From: Paenibacillus polygoni
Lineage (GTDB): Bacteria > Bacillota > Bacilli > Paenibacillales > Paenibacillaceae
Assembly: GCF_030263935.1 (NCBI RefSeq)
Contig: NZ_CP127162.1
Span: 2,985,501-3,049,500 of the forward strand
Reading direction: 5' to 3'
DNA length: 64,000 bases
Each line of letters begins with the position of its first letter. Positions within the stretch are counted from its first letter, which is position 1. Positions 1-9,581 of the stretch are shown in pieces. The position numbers and the translations under genes were made by a program. The notes beneath the pieces were generated by a model. The model was not told the origin of the DNA. It was given only the letters and a program-made list of their open reading frames with translations, and searched no databases.

Positions 1-2
1 CC

Positions 3-467
3 TATCTATCCAAAGAAAATCCAGACCTTATTCTTGGCGGTAATTTCTCAGTCGATCGCGGATCGGGTCAAGTGGCGATTCGGCTTGCGAACATGCTGAG
101 TATCCCCCATACCGCTTCCATCACTAAACTGACGATCAACGGAACCACCGCTGAAGTACACCGTGATGCAGAAGGAGACCTTGAAATACTTACCCTCCCC
201 TTACCAGCTCTATTCACTGCTCAACAAGGACTAAACGAACCCCGCTATCCTTCCCTGCCCGGCATTATGAAAGCGAAGAAAAAACCATTCAAAACTTACA
301 CGCTTGAAGATCTCGACCTTACGGAGGATGAAGTGAAGCCAGCGACAAAACAAACCGAACTCACGCTCCCCCCAGAACGAAGTGCTGGGCAAATTCTAAT
401 AGGTGAACCTGCCGAAGCGGTATCCGAACTTGTTTCCTTACTGCGAACGAAGTCTAAAGTGATTTAA
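3..467 (+). CDS. etfB: Electron transfer flavoprotein beta subunit, 3' part
   Basis: The reading frame is open from the left edge, so the true start lies outside the window; the last 154 codons are present. ETF beta pairs with ETF alpha to form a heterodimer that binds FAD and AMP and carries electrons from acyl-CoA and other flavin dehydrogenases. The stretch beginning NPDLILGG followed by GSGQVAIRLANML matches the nucleotide-binding region of the family. A GTG at 72 lies inside this conserved region and is not the start. The gene is followed after 127 bases by etfA on the same strand, the usual pairing. The gap holds a weak hairpin with a T run near 510-540. Confidence 0.85.
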   Translation, partial: YLSKENPDLILGGNFSVDRGSGQVAIRLANMLSIPHTASITKLTINGTTAEVHRDAEGDLEILTLPLPALFTAQQGLNEPRYPSLPGIMKAKKKPFKTYTLEDLDLTEDEVKPATKQTELTLPPERSAGQILIGEPAEAVSELVSLLRTKSKVI

Positions 468-594
468 CTTTTGAATGCGTTTTCAATTGTGATGTTTTTA
501 TAACTGTATGGCAAGTAGAATGTCCTACATGCAATTTTTTTGTGAACCATGGTCCCCTGCTTGATTTATCTATATTGCCCGGGAGGTTAAGCTT

Positions 595-1572
595 ATGAGC
601 AGAACGATATTCATTTACGCTGAAAGCCGTGAAGGTAAGTTACGTCAAGTTGCTAAGGAGACGTTAGGTGCAGCTCAGCTCATTGCGAAGGAAGGGGATA
701 CCATCTGCGCTTTTGTTGCTGGGTCTCAAATTACGGAAGCGATATCTGCGATCCTTCCTTACGGAGCAGATCATGTTGTTACCATGGAACATGCAGACCT
801 GGTGCACTATAATCCCGATGCTTACTTTGCTGCAATTAAGGCTGCACTGGATCAAATGAAACCAGATATCGTACTTTTTGGTCATACCGCCATTGGACGG
901 GATCTCGCTCCGCAAGTTGCAGCCTATTTACAGGCAGGTCAGATTTCCGACGTAACCGCGATTGATCATGAAGAAGGGGAAACGATTTTTACGCGGCCTC
1001 TTTATGCAGGGAAGGCATTTGAGAAACGTGTATTTGAATCCACTCCTGCTGTCGTTACCATCCGTCCTAACAATATTAAACCTGCGGAATTAAGCGAGAA
1101 TGCTGCTCCATCAAGTGTAGTAGATATCGCTTATCCCGCCCCTTCCCTGCGGACTGTGATTAAAGATGTCGTGAGCAAAGCTACAGGAAAAGTTGATCTG
1201 ACGGAAGCTAAAGTGGTGATCTCTGGGGGCCGCGGTGTCAAGAGTGAAGATGGTTTTAAACCTCTCGAAGAACTTGCCGATTTATTAGGGGGGGCTGTTG
1301 GTGCTTCCCGCGGAGCCTGCGATGCAGGATACTGTGATTACTCCCTTCAAATCGGTCAGACCGGTAAAGTAGTAACTCCTGAGATCTATATCGCCTGCGG
1401 CATAAGCGGAGCCATCCAGCATTTGGCGGGCATGAGTCAATCCAAGGTCATTATTGCGATCAATAAAGATCCAGAAGCACCGATTTTTAAAGTCGCAGAC
1501 TATGGTATCGTTGGCGATTTATTTGAAGTGGTACCGCTTCTCACCGAAGAATTCCGTAAAGTGCTTGTATAA
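595..1572 (+). CDS. etfA: Electron transfer flavoprotein alpha subunit
   Basis: 325 residues, full length for the family. The N-terminal half is the Rossmann-like ETF domain. The C-terminal half (about residues 205-325) is the FAD-binding domain, with GGRGVKSEDGF near 211, GASRGACDAGY near 240, QIGQTGKVVTPEIYIACGIS and the closing DYGIVGD segment. The GGGAGG ribosome binding site just upstream supports the ATG at 595. With the ETF beta gene in front it forms the soluble electron carrier between dehydrogenases and the quinone pool. A strong hairpin terminator follows. Confidence 0.95.
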   Translation: MSRTIFIYAESREGKLRQVAKETLGAAQLIAKEGDTICAFVAGSQITEAISAILPYGADHVVTMEHADLVHYNPDAYFAAIKAALDQMKPDIVLFGHTAIGRDLAPQVAAYLQAGQISDVTAIDHEEGETIFTRPLYAGKAFEKRVFESTPAVVTIRPNNIKPAELSENAAPSSVVDIAYPAPSLRTVIKDVVSKATGKVDLTEAKVVISGGRGVKSEDGFKPLEELADLLGGAVGASRGACDAGYCDYSLQIGQTGKVVTPEIYIACGISGAIQHLAGMSQSKVIIAINKDPEAPIFKVADYGIVGDLFEVVPLLTEEFRKVLV

Positions 1573-1623
1573 TTCATTGATGTTGGGATGCTTGAACTAC
1601 GAAATTAATAGGATTGTAAAATA

Positions 1624-1675
1624 AAAAACTACCTTTTGCTTTTCATCCATATGGATGCTTGCAGGAGGTAGTTTT
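1624..1675 (+). terminator. Terminator after etfA
   Basis: AAAACTACCT and AGGTAGTTTT form the outer stem and CATCC/GGATG an inner stem, followed by a T-rich tail. The symmetric A and T ends mean it could also work for the convergent gene at 1755-2384. Confidence 0.8.
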
Positions 1676-1754
1676 CTTTAATCGAAGTTTAGATATTTTT
1701 TAATGGATGTTTTCTTTTCTCATTAAACCATATAAGTATTGTGCTTTTCTTATA

Positions 1755-2384
1755 TCAGGATTGAACCGCTTCGAGCCATGCTTTACTAATCAGTGCATGA
1801 CCTGCCGCAGTGGGATGTACTCCATCTTCTGCCCAGAAAGCCGGGTCGAGCTGGGTACTTTTTGAAGCAAATAAACCATCTAGAGGAATATAATAGGTTT
1901 TGAATTCACGAGCTAACTCGCGAATCGCATGGATTTTTGGATCAAGGTCTGCTCTCCATTCTCTCTGCCCTGCCGGAACAGGAAGAACAAATGGTTCAAT
2001 AAGGACCAGTTTGGCATTGGTTTTCTCCTTGGTTTGAACAATCAGATCACGATATGTACGATAAAAATCTTCGGTTGAAGTTAATTCACCTTGATCATAA
2101 TAACGCCAAGTGTCATTAATACCGATATAGATCGACACCCAGTCAGGCTGATGAGCGATACAATCCTCTTCCCATCTTCGCTCAAGATCCGTAATACGGT
2201 TCCCGCTAATACCCCGATTTAAAAATTTCATATTTAGCTCAGGATATTGGTTTCCGATTTCAGCTGCTGTCAGCAGCGCATACCCACTGCCCAGGCTCCA
2301 TTTATTACTATAATCTCGACCACAATCTGTAATACTGTCTCCTATAAAAAGAACGGTCTCTCCCTGTTGAAACGGATGGCTCAC
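1755..2384 (-). CDS. SGNH/GDSL-family hydrolase (esterase)
   Basis: 209 residues. The four blocks of SGNH hydrolases are visible: FIGDSITDCGRD near residue 12 (catalytic Ser), a GISGNRITDL block near 58 (oxyanion Gly), IGIND near 87 (Asn), and DGVHPTAAGH near 187 (catalytic Asp and His). The family removes acyl groups from carbohydrates, lipids or peptidoglycan; this form resembles cytosolic sugar-ester esterases because no signal peptide is visible. The start is a GTG preceded by GAGAGGGG. The substrate cannot be told from the sequence. It is a single gene convergent with etfA. Confidence 0.85.
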   Translation of the reverse strand: MSHPFQQGETVLFIGDSITDCGRDYSNKWSLGSGYALLTAAEIGNQYPELNMKFLNRGISGNRITDLERRWEEDCIAHQPDWVSIYIGINDTWRYYDQGELTSTEDFYRTYRDLIVQTKEKTNAKLVLIEPFVLPVPAGQREWRADLDPKIHAIRELAREFKTYYIPLDGLFASKSTQLDPAFWAEDGVHPTAAGHALISKAWLEAVQS

Positions 2385-2556
2385 GGTTTACTTCCCCTCT
2401 CCAATTACCTGATATATACGTTCATTTCCATTCCCTATGATAACGCTATCAGTTCAAATTGGAAATAGATTTTCGCAAAATTTCATAACAAAAATAGATC
2501 TTATGATAAAATAGATGACATAACTAACCTAACAAAACAAAACTTTGTTTAAGTAG

Positions 2557-3321
2557 TTATTTAGTTATATCTATTTCAAGCACGATTGGACAATGATCAC
2601 TTCCGAGAACCTCACTATCAATCGATGCGTCTATTAATTGGGGAGCCATTCTCTCTGACGCTAAAAAATAATCAATACGCCAGCCGATATTCCGCTCTCG
2701 AACCTTTGCCATATAAGACCACCAGCTGTATACATCCGTCTGATCAGGGTAAAAATAACGGAACGTATCTACAAATCCGGCATCCAGAAGCTTTGTCAGT
2801 TTCTCTCGTTCCTCATCTGTAAATCCGGAATTCCCCCGATTGCTCTTTGCATTCTTAATATCTATTTCTTCGTGTGCGACATTCAGGTCTCCACAAATTA
2901 CCACCGGTTTTATCTGATCAAGGCCCGTAATATACTCTCGAAATTGTTCCTCCCATTCCAGCCGCATAGCTAGTCTCGATAGATCTCTTCGAGCATTCGG
3001 TGTATACACGTTCACCAGATAGAAAGACTCAAATTCTAAAGTGATCATTCGGCCTTCCACGTCTGGGTCTTCTTCACTCATTCCATACTGGACGGATAAT
3101 GGTTTTATACGAGTAAATACCGCAGTTCCTGAATAGCCTTTTTTCTCGGCGTAACTCCAGTAATCTTGATATCCTTCCCCCAGCTCCAGTTCAATCTGTC
3201 CTTCTTGCAGTTTTGTCTCTTGAAGACAGAAAATATCCGCATCCATATGATGAAAATAATCCATAAACCCTTTTTTCACACAAGCTCTAAGTCCATTTAC
3301 GTTCCAAGATACCAGTTTCAT
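2557..3321 (-). CDS. exoA: Exodeoxyribonuclease III / AP endonuclease
   Basis: 254 residues, the usual length for Bacillus-type ExoA. It removes nucleotides 3' to 5' from duplex DNA and cuts abasic sites in base excision repair. Family landmarks are MKLVSWNVNGLRA at the start, LQETKLQ near 34 (metal-binding Glu), a GDLNVAHEEID segment near 144, WRIDYFLAS near 217 and the closing GSDHCPIVLE (catalytic Asp-His). An AAGGAG ribosome binding site precedes the ATG. No clear strong terminator follows, only a weak A/T-rich hairpin near 2533-2552. Confidence 0.95.
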   Translation of the reverse strand: MKLVSWNVNGLRACVKKGFMDYFHHMDADIFCLQETKLQEGQIELELGEGYQDYWSYAEKKGYSGTAVFTRIKPLSVQYGMSEEDPDVEGRMITLEFESFYLVNVYTPNARRDLSRLAMRLEWEEQFREYITGLDQIKPVVICGDLNVAHEEIDIKNAKSNRGNSGFTDEEREKLTKLLDAGFVDTFRYFYPDQTDVYSWWSYMAKVRERNIGWRIDYFLASERMAPQLIDASIDSEVLGSDHCPIVLEIDITK

Positions 3322-3362
3322 GTCTCTCTCCTTGATGTCTATACTTTCTTATCATTCTAGTA

Positions 3363-3408
3363 AATAAAAAGACCGTAGGCAAACTAGCAAAGCTAGCATC
3401 CTACAGTC
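3363..3408 (-). terminator. Terminator of the lipoprotein gene
   Basis: On the minus strand GACTGTAGG pairs with CCTACGGTC and GCTAGC with GCTAG, followed by TTTTTATTT. It ends transcription from 4021 before exoA. The 3409-3553 stretch shows no further gene. Confidence 0.75.
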
Positions 3409-3553
3409 TGCTCTCATAATAGGAGGTTTCTTAACAAAGCAGTTCGTATACATTTAAACCAACAAGTTTTGTATAGCGACTTTCCAGCCATTCTACAGCA
3501 AAGGTAATTGGCTACGAACCTAGTTTTATCTCCTTTTAGCCATTGTTTATCTC

Positions 3554-4021
3554 TTATAAGACAATTAACTTTAACGGGCTATTCTGCGGTGGTGCAGATT
3601 GTTTCCATAGCTTCGTTGTTATAGCAACGATATCTTGACCTTTTTTTATTCCTGTTAATTTCTCTTTTTCATCCTTAAGTATAAGGATCTCTTGTGTGTC
3701 GTAGTCTTTTATCTTTACAGATATCTGGTTTTCATTCTTACTAGGAACAATATCTAACACAAATGCCCGTATGCTCTCGATATTTTCTTTTTCATATTCT
3801 GGGTTTTCGACCAGGAAGCCTTCTATTACAGAATCCCTTAGCGTTTCAAACTCCTTGTCATTCCATTGATCTTTTGTTTCATTTTCTCTTTCTTCGGAGC
3901 CCTCTACATTGTTAATCGGATTCACTATTAACCCTTTGCCGCCCTCCATATCTTGGGGTGAGCATGCTGCTAAGAAAATTATAACCATAGTTAAGATTAG
4001 ACTTGTAAGAACCTTTTTCAT
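3554..4021 (-). CDS. Small lipoprotein of unknown function
   Basis: The chosen ATG at 4021 (MKKVLTSLILTM...) is preceded by GAGAGGTG and gives a 155-residue protein; a longer frame up to 4075 has no good ribosome binding site. It opens with a lipoprotein signal peptide ending in the lipobox FLAAC, so Cys near residue 20 would be lipidated and the protein held on the outer face of the membrane. The rest is hydrophilic, rich in Glu, Lys and Asn, with no domain I recognise; the pattern looks like one small alpha/beta domain. It is flanked by its own terminators on both sides and is probably monocistronic. Confidence 0.7.
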   Translation of the reverse strand: MKKVLTSLILTMVIIFLAACSPQDMEGGKGLIVNPINNVEGSEERENETKDQWNDKEFETLRDSVIEGFLVENPEYEKENIESIRAFVLDIVPSKNENQISVKIKDYDTQEILILKDEKEKLTGIKKGQDIVAITTKLWKQSAPPQNSPLKLIVL

Positions 4022-4132
4022 TTTTTTCACCTCTCGCTGATATAGACGAAAAAGCCTAAAGAAAGGTTGCAGCATTCTGTTATCCTTCTTCTTATTCGAT
4101 CAATATGAAACCTCTCGTGACTTTCTTTAAAC

Positions 4133-4186
4133 AACAAAAAAAACTCACTCCTTGTATAGTCACATCCCATACAAAAAGTGAGTTTT
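4133..4186 (-). terminator. Terminator after the YebC-family gene
   Basis: AAAACTCACT and AGTGAGTTTT form a 10-bp stem with a second ATAC/GTAT pairing inside, followed on the minus strand by an eight-T run. The 4187-4344 stretch shows nothing else. Confidence 0.8.
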
Positions 4187-4344
4187 AATCAAATCCCATT
4201 CTCAAAAACGTACATCACCATACATTTCAACCGAATGACCTAATACATACCATCGCTGATTGATAACTACGTTGAGTCACAAATTGATACCCATGGTAGA
4301 CAAAACATAAAGACTTTAAAACGTCGAGGTTAAAGTAATTTTTC

Positions 4345-5067
4345 CTATTCTTCGTCGAACTCCACGTTGTGATACACCTGCTGCACATCTTCCAGATCTT
4401 CCAGCACGTCGATCAGTTTCTCGAACTGAGCAAGTGCATCGCCTTCTAGAGATACGAAGGTTTGCGGAAGCATTGTAAGCTCAGCTACCGTAAACTCGGA
4501 AATGCCTGCATTTTTGAATGCATCTTGTACAGCGTGGAATTGATCTGGTTCAGCGTATACGATAACAGAATCATCTTCTTCGATAATGTCACGTACATCA
4601 AGATCTGCTTCCATCAGCAGTTCAAGCACGTCATCCGCTGTTTTTCCTTCTACACCGATAACGGCTGTTGAATCAAACATGTAGCTTACGGAACCACTTA
4701 CACCGAGGTTTCCTCCGTTTTTACTGAAAGTGGAACGTACTTCAGAAGCAGTACGATTCACGTTGTTCGTGAGGGCATCCACAATAACCATGGAACCGTT
4801 AGGTCCAAAACCTTCATAACGAAGTTCGTCAAAGTTTTCTTCGGAACCGCCTTTTGCTTTTTCCAGTGCGCGGTCGATGATCGCTTTTGGTACGTTATAA
4901 GTTTTGGCACGCTCAAGGACTACTTTCAGTGCACGGTTCGACTCAGGATCAGGTTCACCCTGGCGAGCAACTACATATATTTCACGTCCAAATTTGGCAT
5001 AGATTCGGCTAGTACTAGCGTCCTTATTTGCCTTTTTCTCTTTGATGTTATTCCATTTACGACCCAT
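4345..5067 (-). CDS. YebC/TACO1-family protein (YeeI type)
   Basis: 240 residues from the ATG at 5067 ([13 protein letters not shown]); an earlier in-frame start at 5103 would add 12 non-conserved residues. The protein matches the YeeI branch of the YebC family all along its length: [39 protein letters not shown] and the acidic end [15 protein letters not shown]. Members have been described as DNA-binding regulators, and more recently as ribosome-associated factors that help translation of proline-rich stretches, by relation to mitochondrial TACO1. Which role applies here cannot be read from the sequence. It stands alone between terminators. Confidence 0.92.
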   Translation of the reverse strand: MGRKWNNIKEKKANKDASTSRIYAKFGREIYVVARQGEPDPESNRALKVVLERAKTYNVPKAIIDRALEKAKGGSEENFDELRYEGFGPNGSMVIVDALTNNVNRTASEVRSTFSKNGGNLGVSGSVSYMFDSTAVIGVEGKTADDVLELLMEADLDVRDIIEEDDSVIVYAEPDQFHAVQDAFKNAGISEFTVAELTMLPQTFVSLEGDALAQFEKLIDVLEDLEDVQQVYHNVEFDEE

Positions 5068-5193
5068 AATATATCGCTCTCTTTCACTTAGAATCAGGCT
5101 CAATCCTTTCTATTATAGCTTTTATGGAATGAGTTGAAAAGTTTACACGTCACATTTCTTGTAAGGAATATATGAACGACATAAGGCCAAATT

Positions 5194-6561
5194 CTATTTT
5201 ATTTTTATTTTGAACTCTGCTTTCGCAAATCCTGGGTATTCCTTTACCTTGAAAGACAAAGGCTGTTTATATTCCCTTTTGGGGATAGAGAACGACATTT
5301 CGTGGCTCTCCGTGCCGGGTCCCGCCCACATTAACAACTTAGCATCGTTCATTGGGTATTCTTTACCTGCAGCATCTGTGAATGTGTTATCTTCATTAAA
5401 AAATTGTACATAAGGATTGAAATATGGATATTCCGTCTGGTCATAAATTCCTTCTGCACTGATGCTTATTTGCATTTGGTCTCCTGTTTCCTCTACCTTA
5501 TCTAAGACGATGTGTGAACTTGGAGTGTGTAAGGTCTCTACCGTCTCTGTATTGAATGTAAATACTTGATCTCGTTTATTCATAAAGAATCCTTTTGCTT
5601 CTAAAGTCAAAGACTCCGTTTGACTAAAATAAGGACTTTCAAAAAAATAAGTTCGCTCTCCTGTTGATAAGTCGCCCTGTACAGTCTCCATTCTTCTTTT
5701 GTAATCGGTATTATCATTCAATCTTAAATCCACTAGATCATTGATCTGCATTGTATTATTTGGGTCAGCTGTGACATGTACTTTTGCTTGAAGAGGCGTA
5801 ATCGTTACTTGATCAATGTTCACTTTCTGACCATCTACTTCCATCTGCTTATCGACTGGAATGACCTCTCTCATACCTGCAAAACGTTTTTTATCCACGG
5901 TAAATGGAATTTCATAATGATGACCAACCATATTCACTTTCAGAATTAACCGTTCCGGCATCGTCTGACCGTCTAACAATCGAAAATCAAGTTTTTCATA
6001 AGTATCAACTGCTTCCTCAATCTCTTTTGGAAGAACGTTTAGTCGTTGCTCGCTGATCTTTTCTCCTTTTTCATTCGTCAATTCAAAAGCCATATAATCA
6101 TTCGCTTTCCCTTCCCTCACTTCTGGACCCTTCAGGGAATAGAGAATGAGAATCCGGTCTTCATCCGCAAGTATACTTCCCACCGTAAACACGGTATCTT
6201 CCGATGTATCTGAAATTCCCACTTCTTGTAGAAAATCATGTTTCATTGCTTTTGCAAATAAGCTGTCATACCGAATGAGATCCACAAATTTATTCATACC
6301 CGGCATGTCCCGAACTGTGGAAGCAAAGGCGGGTGACACTCTGATACTGGCAACGAATATCATAAAAACACTCATCATCGCTGCAGCTGCTACAAAAACA
6401 GTTCGCCTTTTTCTCACATTCCCCTCCGTTTTCTTTCCTTGTGTCAGTCCCTTACGGATTGCAAGATCAAGTTCGAAGTCAGATATCATCATCCGCTGCT
6501 CATGAAGTTGTTTATTTAGCTCAAAAGTATTCTCCCAATTCTTATTTTGATGTTCAGACAT
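5194..6561 (-). CDS. DUF4179 membrane protein, putative anti-sigma factor
   Basis: 455 residues. The N-terminal 60 residues are cytoplasmic and charged, one membrane segment lies near 52-72 (TVFVAAAAMMSVFMIFV), and the rest is extracellular and consists of a DUF4179 domain (about 75-200) and a DUF5643-like C-terminal domain ending QPLSFKVKEYPGFAKAEFKIKI. The ATG overlaps the last 8 bases of the sigma-factor gene (ATGTCTGA), a sign of translational coupling. A single-pass protein cotranscribed with an ECF sigma factor is the classical anti-sigma arrangement, so it probably holds the sigma factor at the membrane until an envelope signal arrives. The role is inferred from context; the family itself is poorly characterised. 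Confidence 0.8.
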   Translation of the reverse strand: MSEHQNKNWENTFELNKQLHEQRMMISDFELDLAIRKGLTQGKKTEGNVRKRRTVFVAAAAMMSVFMIFVASIRVSPAFASTVRDMPGMNKFVDLIRYDSLFAKAMKHDFLQEVGISDTSEDTVFTVGSILADEDRILILYSLKGPEVREGKANDYMAFELTNEKGEKISEQRLNVLPKEIEEAVDTYEKLDFRLLDGQTMPERLILKVNMVGHHYEIPFTVDKKRFAGMREVIPVDKQMEVDGQKVNIDQVTITPLQAKVHVTADPNNTMQINDLVDLRLNDNTDYKRRMETVQGDLSTGERTYFFESPYFSQTESLTLEAKGFFMNKRDQVFTFNTETVETLHTPSSHIVLDKVEETGDQMQISISAEGIYDQTEYPYFNPYVQFFNEDNTFTDAAGKEYPMNDAKLLMWAGPGTESHEMSFSIPKREYKQPLSFKVKEYPGFAKAEFKIKIK

Positions 6562-7135
6562 ATTTCCTCACCTTCCTGTCCTCAGTCCATGGCCTTTCTT
6601 TTTCTTCCTGATCCTCTTCGTCCAACATCTCTGTTCTCATTTGTTTCAGTCCCTTATGAAGCCAGGTTCGGATCGTTCCTTCCGGCTTGTCCATAAGTTC
6701 AGCGATATCAGGAATAGTAAGGTCACGGTAATATTTCAGTACGATGACCATCCGATATTTCGGCTGCAATTTTCTAATCCGTTTCTCCATATCTAATTTG
6801 TGATCCGAGTCTACACTTTGCGGAGCAAGTACTGCATCATATCCCATGTAACTCGCAGCTGTAGGTACCTCTCTACGTTTCTTCTTCTGTTCATCCATAC
6901 ATACGCGTATTAAGATTCGAATGACCCATGTTGTAAAATATTCGGGTTGCTTCAGTGATTTCCGTTTTGCCCATACTTTGCTCACCGTTTCTTGGACCGC
7001 ATCTAGCGCATCCTGCTGATTGAGCATATAGGAATAGGCAATCCCGTATAATTTATGCTTGTCTACACTCATTCGCTCTACGAACGCTTCTTCATCTCCT
7101 TGTTTTGCTTTTACAGCGAGTTCTACTAAATCCAC
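6554..7135 (-). CDS. ECF-type RNA polymerase sigma factor
   Basis: 193 residues with region 2 at about 20-90 (YGIAYSYMLNQQDALDAVQETVSKVWAKR) and region 4 at about 120-175 (YRMVIVLKYYRDLTIPDIAELMDKPEGTIRTWLHKGLKQ), the two-part build of group 4 sigma factors. The start is GTG with a GGGAGGG ribosome binding site. The stop overlaps the DUF4179 gene, which is likely its anti-sigma factor. The upstream gene also encodes a DUF4179 protein but is separated by a terminator at 7225-7256. I see no clear autoregulatory ECF promoter in the 90-base gap. Confidence 0.92.
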   Translation of the reverse strand: MDLVELAVKAKQGDEEAFVERMSVDKHKLYGIAYSYMLNQQDALDAVQETVSKVWAKRKSLKQPEYFTTWVIRILIRVCMDEQKKKRREVPTAASYMGYDAVLAPQSVDSDHKLDMEKRIRKLQPKYRMVIVLKYYRDLTIPDIAELMDKPEGTIRTWLHKGLKQMRTEMLDEEDQEEKERPWTEDRKVRKYV

Positions 7136-7224
7136 TTATTCCCTCCCCCTTTCCATCCGGTCTGATTTCCTCTATTCGTTAATTAGACTGACGTGCAGTC
7201 CATTTGGTTTTTATCACGCCAAAA

Positions 7225-7256
7225 ATAAAAGAGCCACCAGAACAAGCTGTGACTCT
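7225..7256 (-). terminator. Terminator between the second DUF4179 gene and the sigma gene
   Basis: On the minus strand AGAGTCAC pairs with GTGGCTCT and is followed by TTTTATTTTT. It means the sigma factor probably has its own promoter in 7136-7224. Confidence 0.7.
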
Positions 7257-7270
7257 TCCCTATAAATGAT

Positions 7271-8644
7271 CTATTTTGAATCAAGCATAATTTTTACTTT
7301 TTCCTTCACAAAACCAGGATACTCATGGACTTCAAAGGTCAGCGGCTGTTTATAATCCTCTTTCGGTAATGAATAATAAAACATTTGTTCTGCCGTTTCC
7401 TCGTTAAAACTCGATCCTGCTCTCGAATCATCCAGTATCATAAATTCAGTACCTGTTGCATCTGTAAAGGCAACGCTGCGATCTAATAACCTAAATTGCC
7501 AATATCCATTTGGAGTAGGTACATCTATATTTTTAGCCTGAATCGTAATATCAATCTCTTCATCCTTCTCAATGGCTTCCGAAAGGGTAATGTGCTCACT
7601 TGGAGCAAGCAGAGTTTTCTTTGTATCTGTATTAATAACTAACTTTTTATTCTTATCCGAAATGTAAGCCCCCTCTGACACCAGAGATACTGGTGAGGAA
7701 TCAAAGTAATTACTGATAAATCGTGCATTCAAACCTTCTGGAGACATGAGATCTCCTAATCCCCCTCGACTTGGATAGTATTTCCCTTCCTCGTTCATTA
7801 GAGCTAAGGAAATCATCCCGTTTATATTCCTTGTATTCAGCGGATCTGCTGAGATTCTTACGTAAGCTACAAGAGGAGTAACAACGGCTTCATGTACCGT
7901 TAATTTTTGATCCCCAATAGTAAGAGCTTCTTCAAGTTGGTATGTTTTCTTCATATCAACATAACGACTCTGATCATTCGGAATAGTCATACTAAATTTT
8001 CTATCATCGAGTTCAATGTTGAGAACTAATGTATCGGGAGTGGTTCCCCATTCGGGAAACCATGTGATGTCTATAAAGCCAACATCTGTCAACATTTTGT
8101 TAGAACTTTCTTTATCGTAGACGGTAAGCAGACTCGCATGACTGTAACTGCTAAGGTGTTCTTTATTTCCATCAAGTATTTCATACCTAAGTGAAGAATC
8201 TTTCCTGCTTGCTTGATTCGGTGCAGTTAACGTGTACAACATTACCACTTTTTTCTCATCAGCTATGAGGCCATCTACCGTTAGTGAATAATCTCCATCT
8301 GTGTCTGTCATATGTACATCTTGCAATAAATCATGTTTCACCGCGTTATAGAGCGTTTGATCGTCTCTTATCAGCTTCAAATAGCTTAATTCCCCTGATA
8401 ATTTTTCCATTACGATCCTTTCCTCTTCTGATACTCCATTCTTCTCCAGTACGAGGATGGTCATAAGAAAGACAACGGTAAATCCCGCAATATAAAACAA
8501 TCGTTTTGACCACCTATTTCTAGGTTTCTTACTGTTTCTAGGTAATTTCGCGGTATCTAATTCCGGAGTTTGACTTTTAGAAGAGTCATTCGATACTTTT
8601 TTCATCATTTGTGCTACATTTTGTTCTTCCACTTCGTCTTTCAT
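7271..8644 (-). CDS. Second DUF4179/DUF5643 membrane protein
   Basis: 457 residues, a paralogue of the protein at 5194-6561. It has a cytoplasmic N-terminus of about 48 charged residues, a membrane segment near 50-66 (FYIAGFTVVFLMTILVL), then an extracellular DUF4179 region and a C-terminal DUF5643-like domain ending QPLTFEVHEYPGFVKEKVKI. The same PLVAYVRISADPLNT block corresponds to PLQAKVHVTADPNNT in the other copy. It lies upstream of the sigma gene on the same strand but a terminator separates them. It may be a second, independent anti-sigma or signal-sensing partner; no sigma gene is directly coupled to it. Confidence 0.8.
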   Translation of the reverse strand: MKDEVEEQNVAQMMKKVSNDSSKSQTPELDTAKLPRNSKKPRNRWSKRLFYIAGFTVVFLMTILVLEKNGVSEEERIVMEKLSGELSYLKLIRDDQTLYNAVKHDLLQDVHMTDTDGDYSLTVDGLIADEKKVVMLYTLTAPNQASRKDSSLRYEILDGNKEHLSSYSHASLLTVYDKESSNKMLTDVGFIDITWFPEWGTTPDTLVLNIELDDRKFSMTIPNDQSRYVDMKKTYQLEEALTIGDQKLTVHEAVVTPLVAYVRISADPLNTRNINGMISLALMNEEGKYYPSRGGLGDLMSPEGLNARFISNYFDSSPVSLVSEGAYISDKNKKLVINTDTKKTLLAPSEHITLSEAIEKDEEIDITIQAKNIDVPTPNGYWQFRLLDRSVAFTDATGTEFMILDDSRAGSSFNEETAEQMFYYSLPKEDYKQPLTFEVHEYPGFVKEKVKIMLDSK

Positions 8645-8746
8645 ATGTACTTCCCGCCATTTCCTTAGTTATTGCTAAACCATACACATAGTTAACGTCT
8701 AAGAAGCTATAAAGTTAGCTAAATAAAAAAAGAAAGAGGAACATCG

Positions 8747-9544
8747 ATGCCACTCACCTTTGCTCATCCAGCCGCTGTACTTCCTTTCATTCGAAACAGA
8801 ACTTATCTTCATTTTCCCGCACTTGTTCTTGGAAGTATGGCACCCGATTTCGAGTATTTCCTGCGAGGTAGACCTTCAGGCGAAATCGGCCATACGATCA
8901 TTGGATTCATGACGCTAAACCTTTTCCTCGTTGTCCTAGCTTATCTGGTATATCGGTATATTGTATATCCTCCTATATTCACCAATCTTCCTGCTGATGT
9001 GCAGAATGTCCTCACTTCTTCATCTTCTTCTTCGTTCCCGAGGTCAAAACACCCAAGGAAACCAAAAGTAATCCATGTCCTTGTTTTTGTCTATTCCGCT
9101 TGGCTCGGTATGGCAACCCATGTGATCTGGGATTCGTTTACACACCAAGGAGGGTTTATGGTCTTACGGTGGAGTCTCTTACAAGAAACCCTATCCATTT
9201 CCACGTATGACCTTCCCGTTTATAAAATACTGCAGCATGGCAGTACTTTATTTGGTTTAACCATTATATTTCTCTTCTCTCTAAGCCGTTTATGGAAGCA
9301 CCCGAGCGAAGTGCGGATCTCTGCTAATTCATTACATTTCAATTCAAAGAAGTGGAGATACTGGTTATCTCTCGGCGTTCTGATGATTGTAATATTCGTG
9401 CTATGGATGGTGATAGATCCGTTATCCTTATCTGAATATGGAGTCCTTGTCGTGCGAGTGATTGACTCCGTCATTATCAGCTTTCTACTTTTATCACTTG
9501 TTTCTCTTTTCTGGGGGCCTTCCTCATTTCGAAAGAGACAATAA
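8747..9544 (+). CDS. DUF4184-family integral membrane protein
   Basis: 265 residues. It opens with MPLTFAHPAAVLP and has GSMAPDFEYFL near residue 30, the two signatures of DUF4184, and later THVIWDSFTHQGG near 130. The His and Asp residues in these motifs resemble those of membrane-bound metal-dependent hydrolases (YdjM relatives). About five or six hydrophobic segments are visible after residue 60. The AGAGGAAC ribosome binding site supports the ATG. It is divergent from the DUF4179 gene and followed by a terminator shared with the arabinanase gene. The substrate is unknown. Confidence 0.8.
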   Translation: MPLTFAHPAAVLPFIRNRTYLHFPALVLGSMAPDFEYFLRGRPSGEIGHTIIGFMTLNLFLVVLAYLVYRYIVYPPIFTNLPADVQNVLTSSSSSSFPRSKHPRKPKVIHVLVFVYSAWLGMATHVIWDSFTHQGGFMVLRWSLLQETLSISTYDLPVYKILQHGSTLFGLTIIFLFSLSRLWKHPSEVRISANSLHFNSKKWRYWLSLGVLMIVIFVLWMVIDPLSLSEYGVLVVRVIDSVIISFLLLSLVSLFWGPSSFRKRQ

Positions 9545-9581
9545 AGCAAATCAATTGGGTTCAAATACATAAAAAATAAGG

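Noticed and set aside
3409..3553. AGGAGG followed by short frames on the plus strand near 3421
   Set aside because: No start codon at a suitable distance leads to a reasonable frame.
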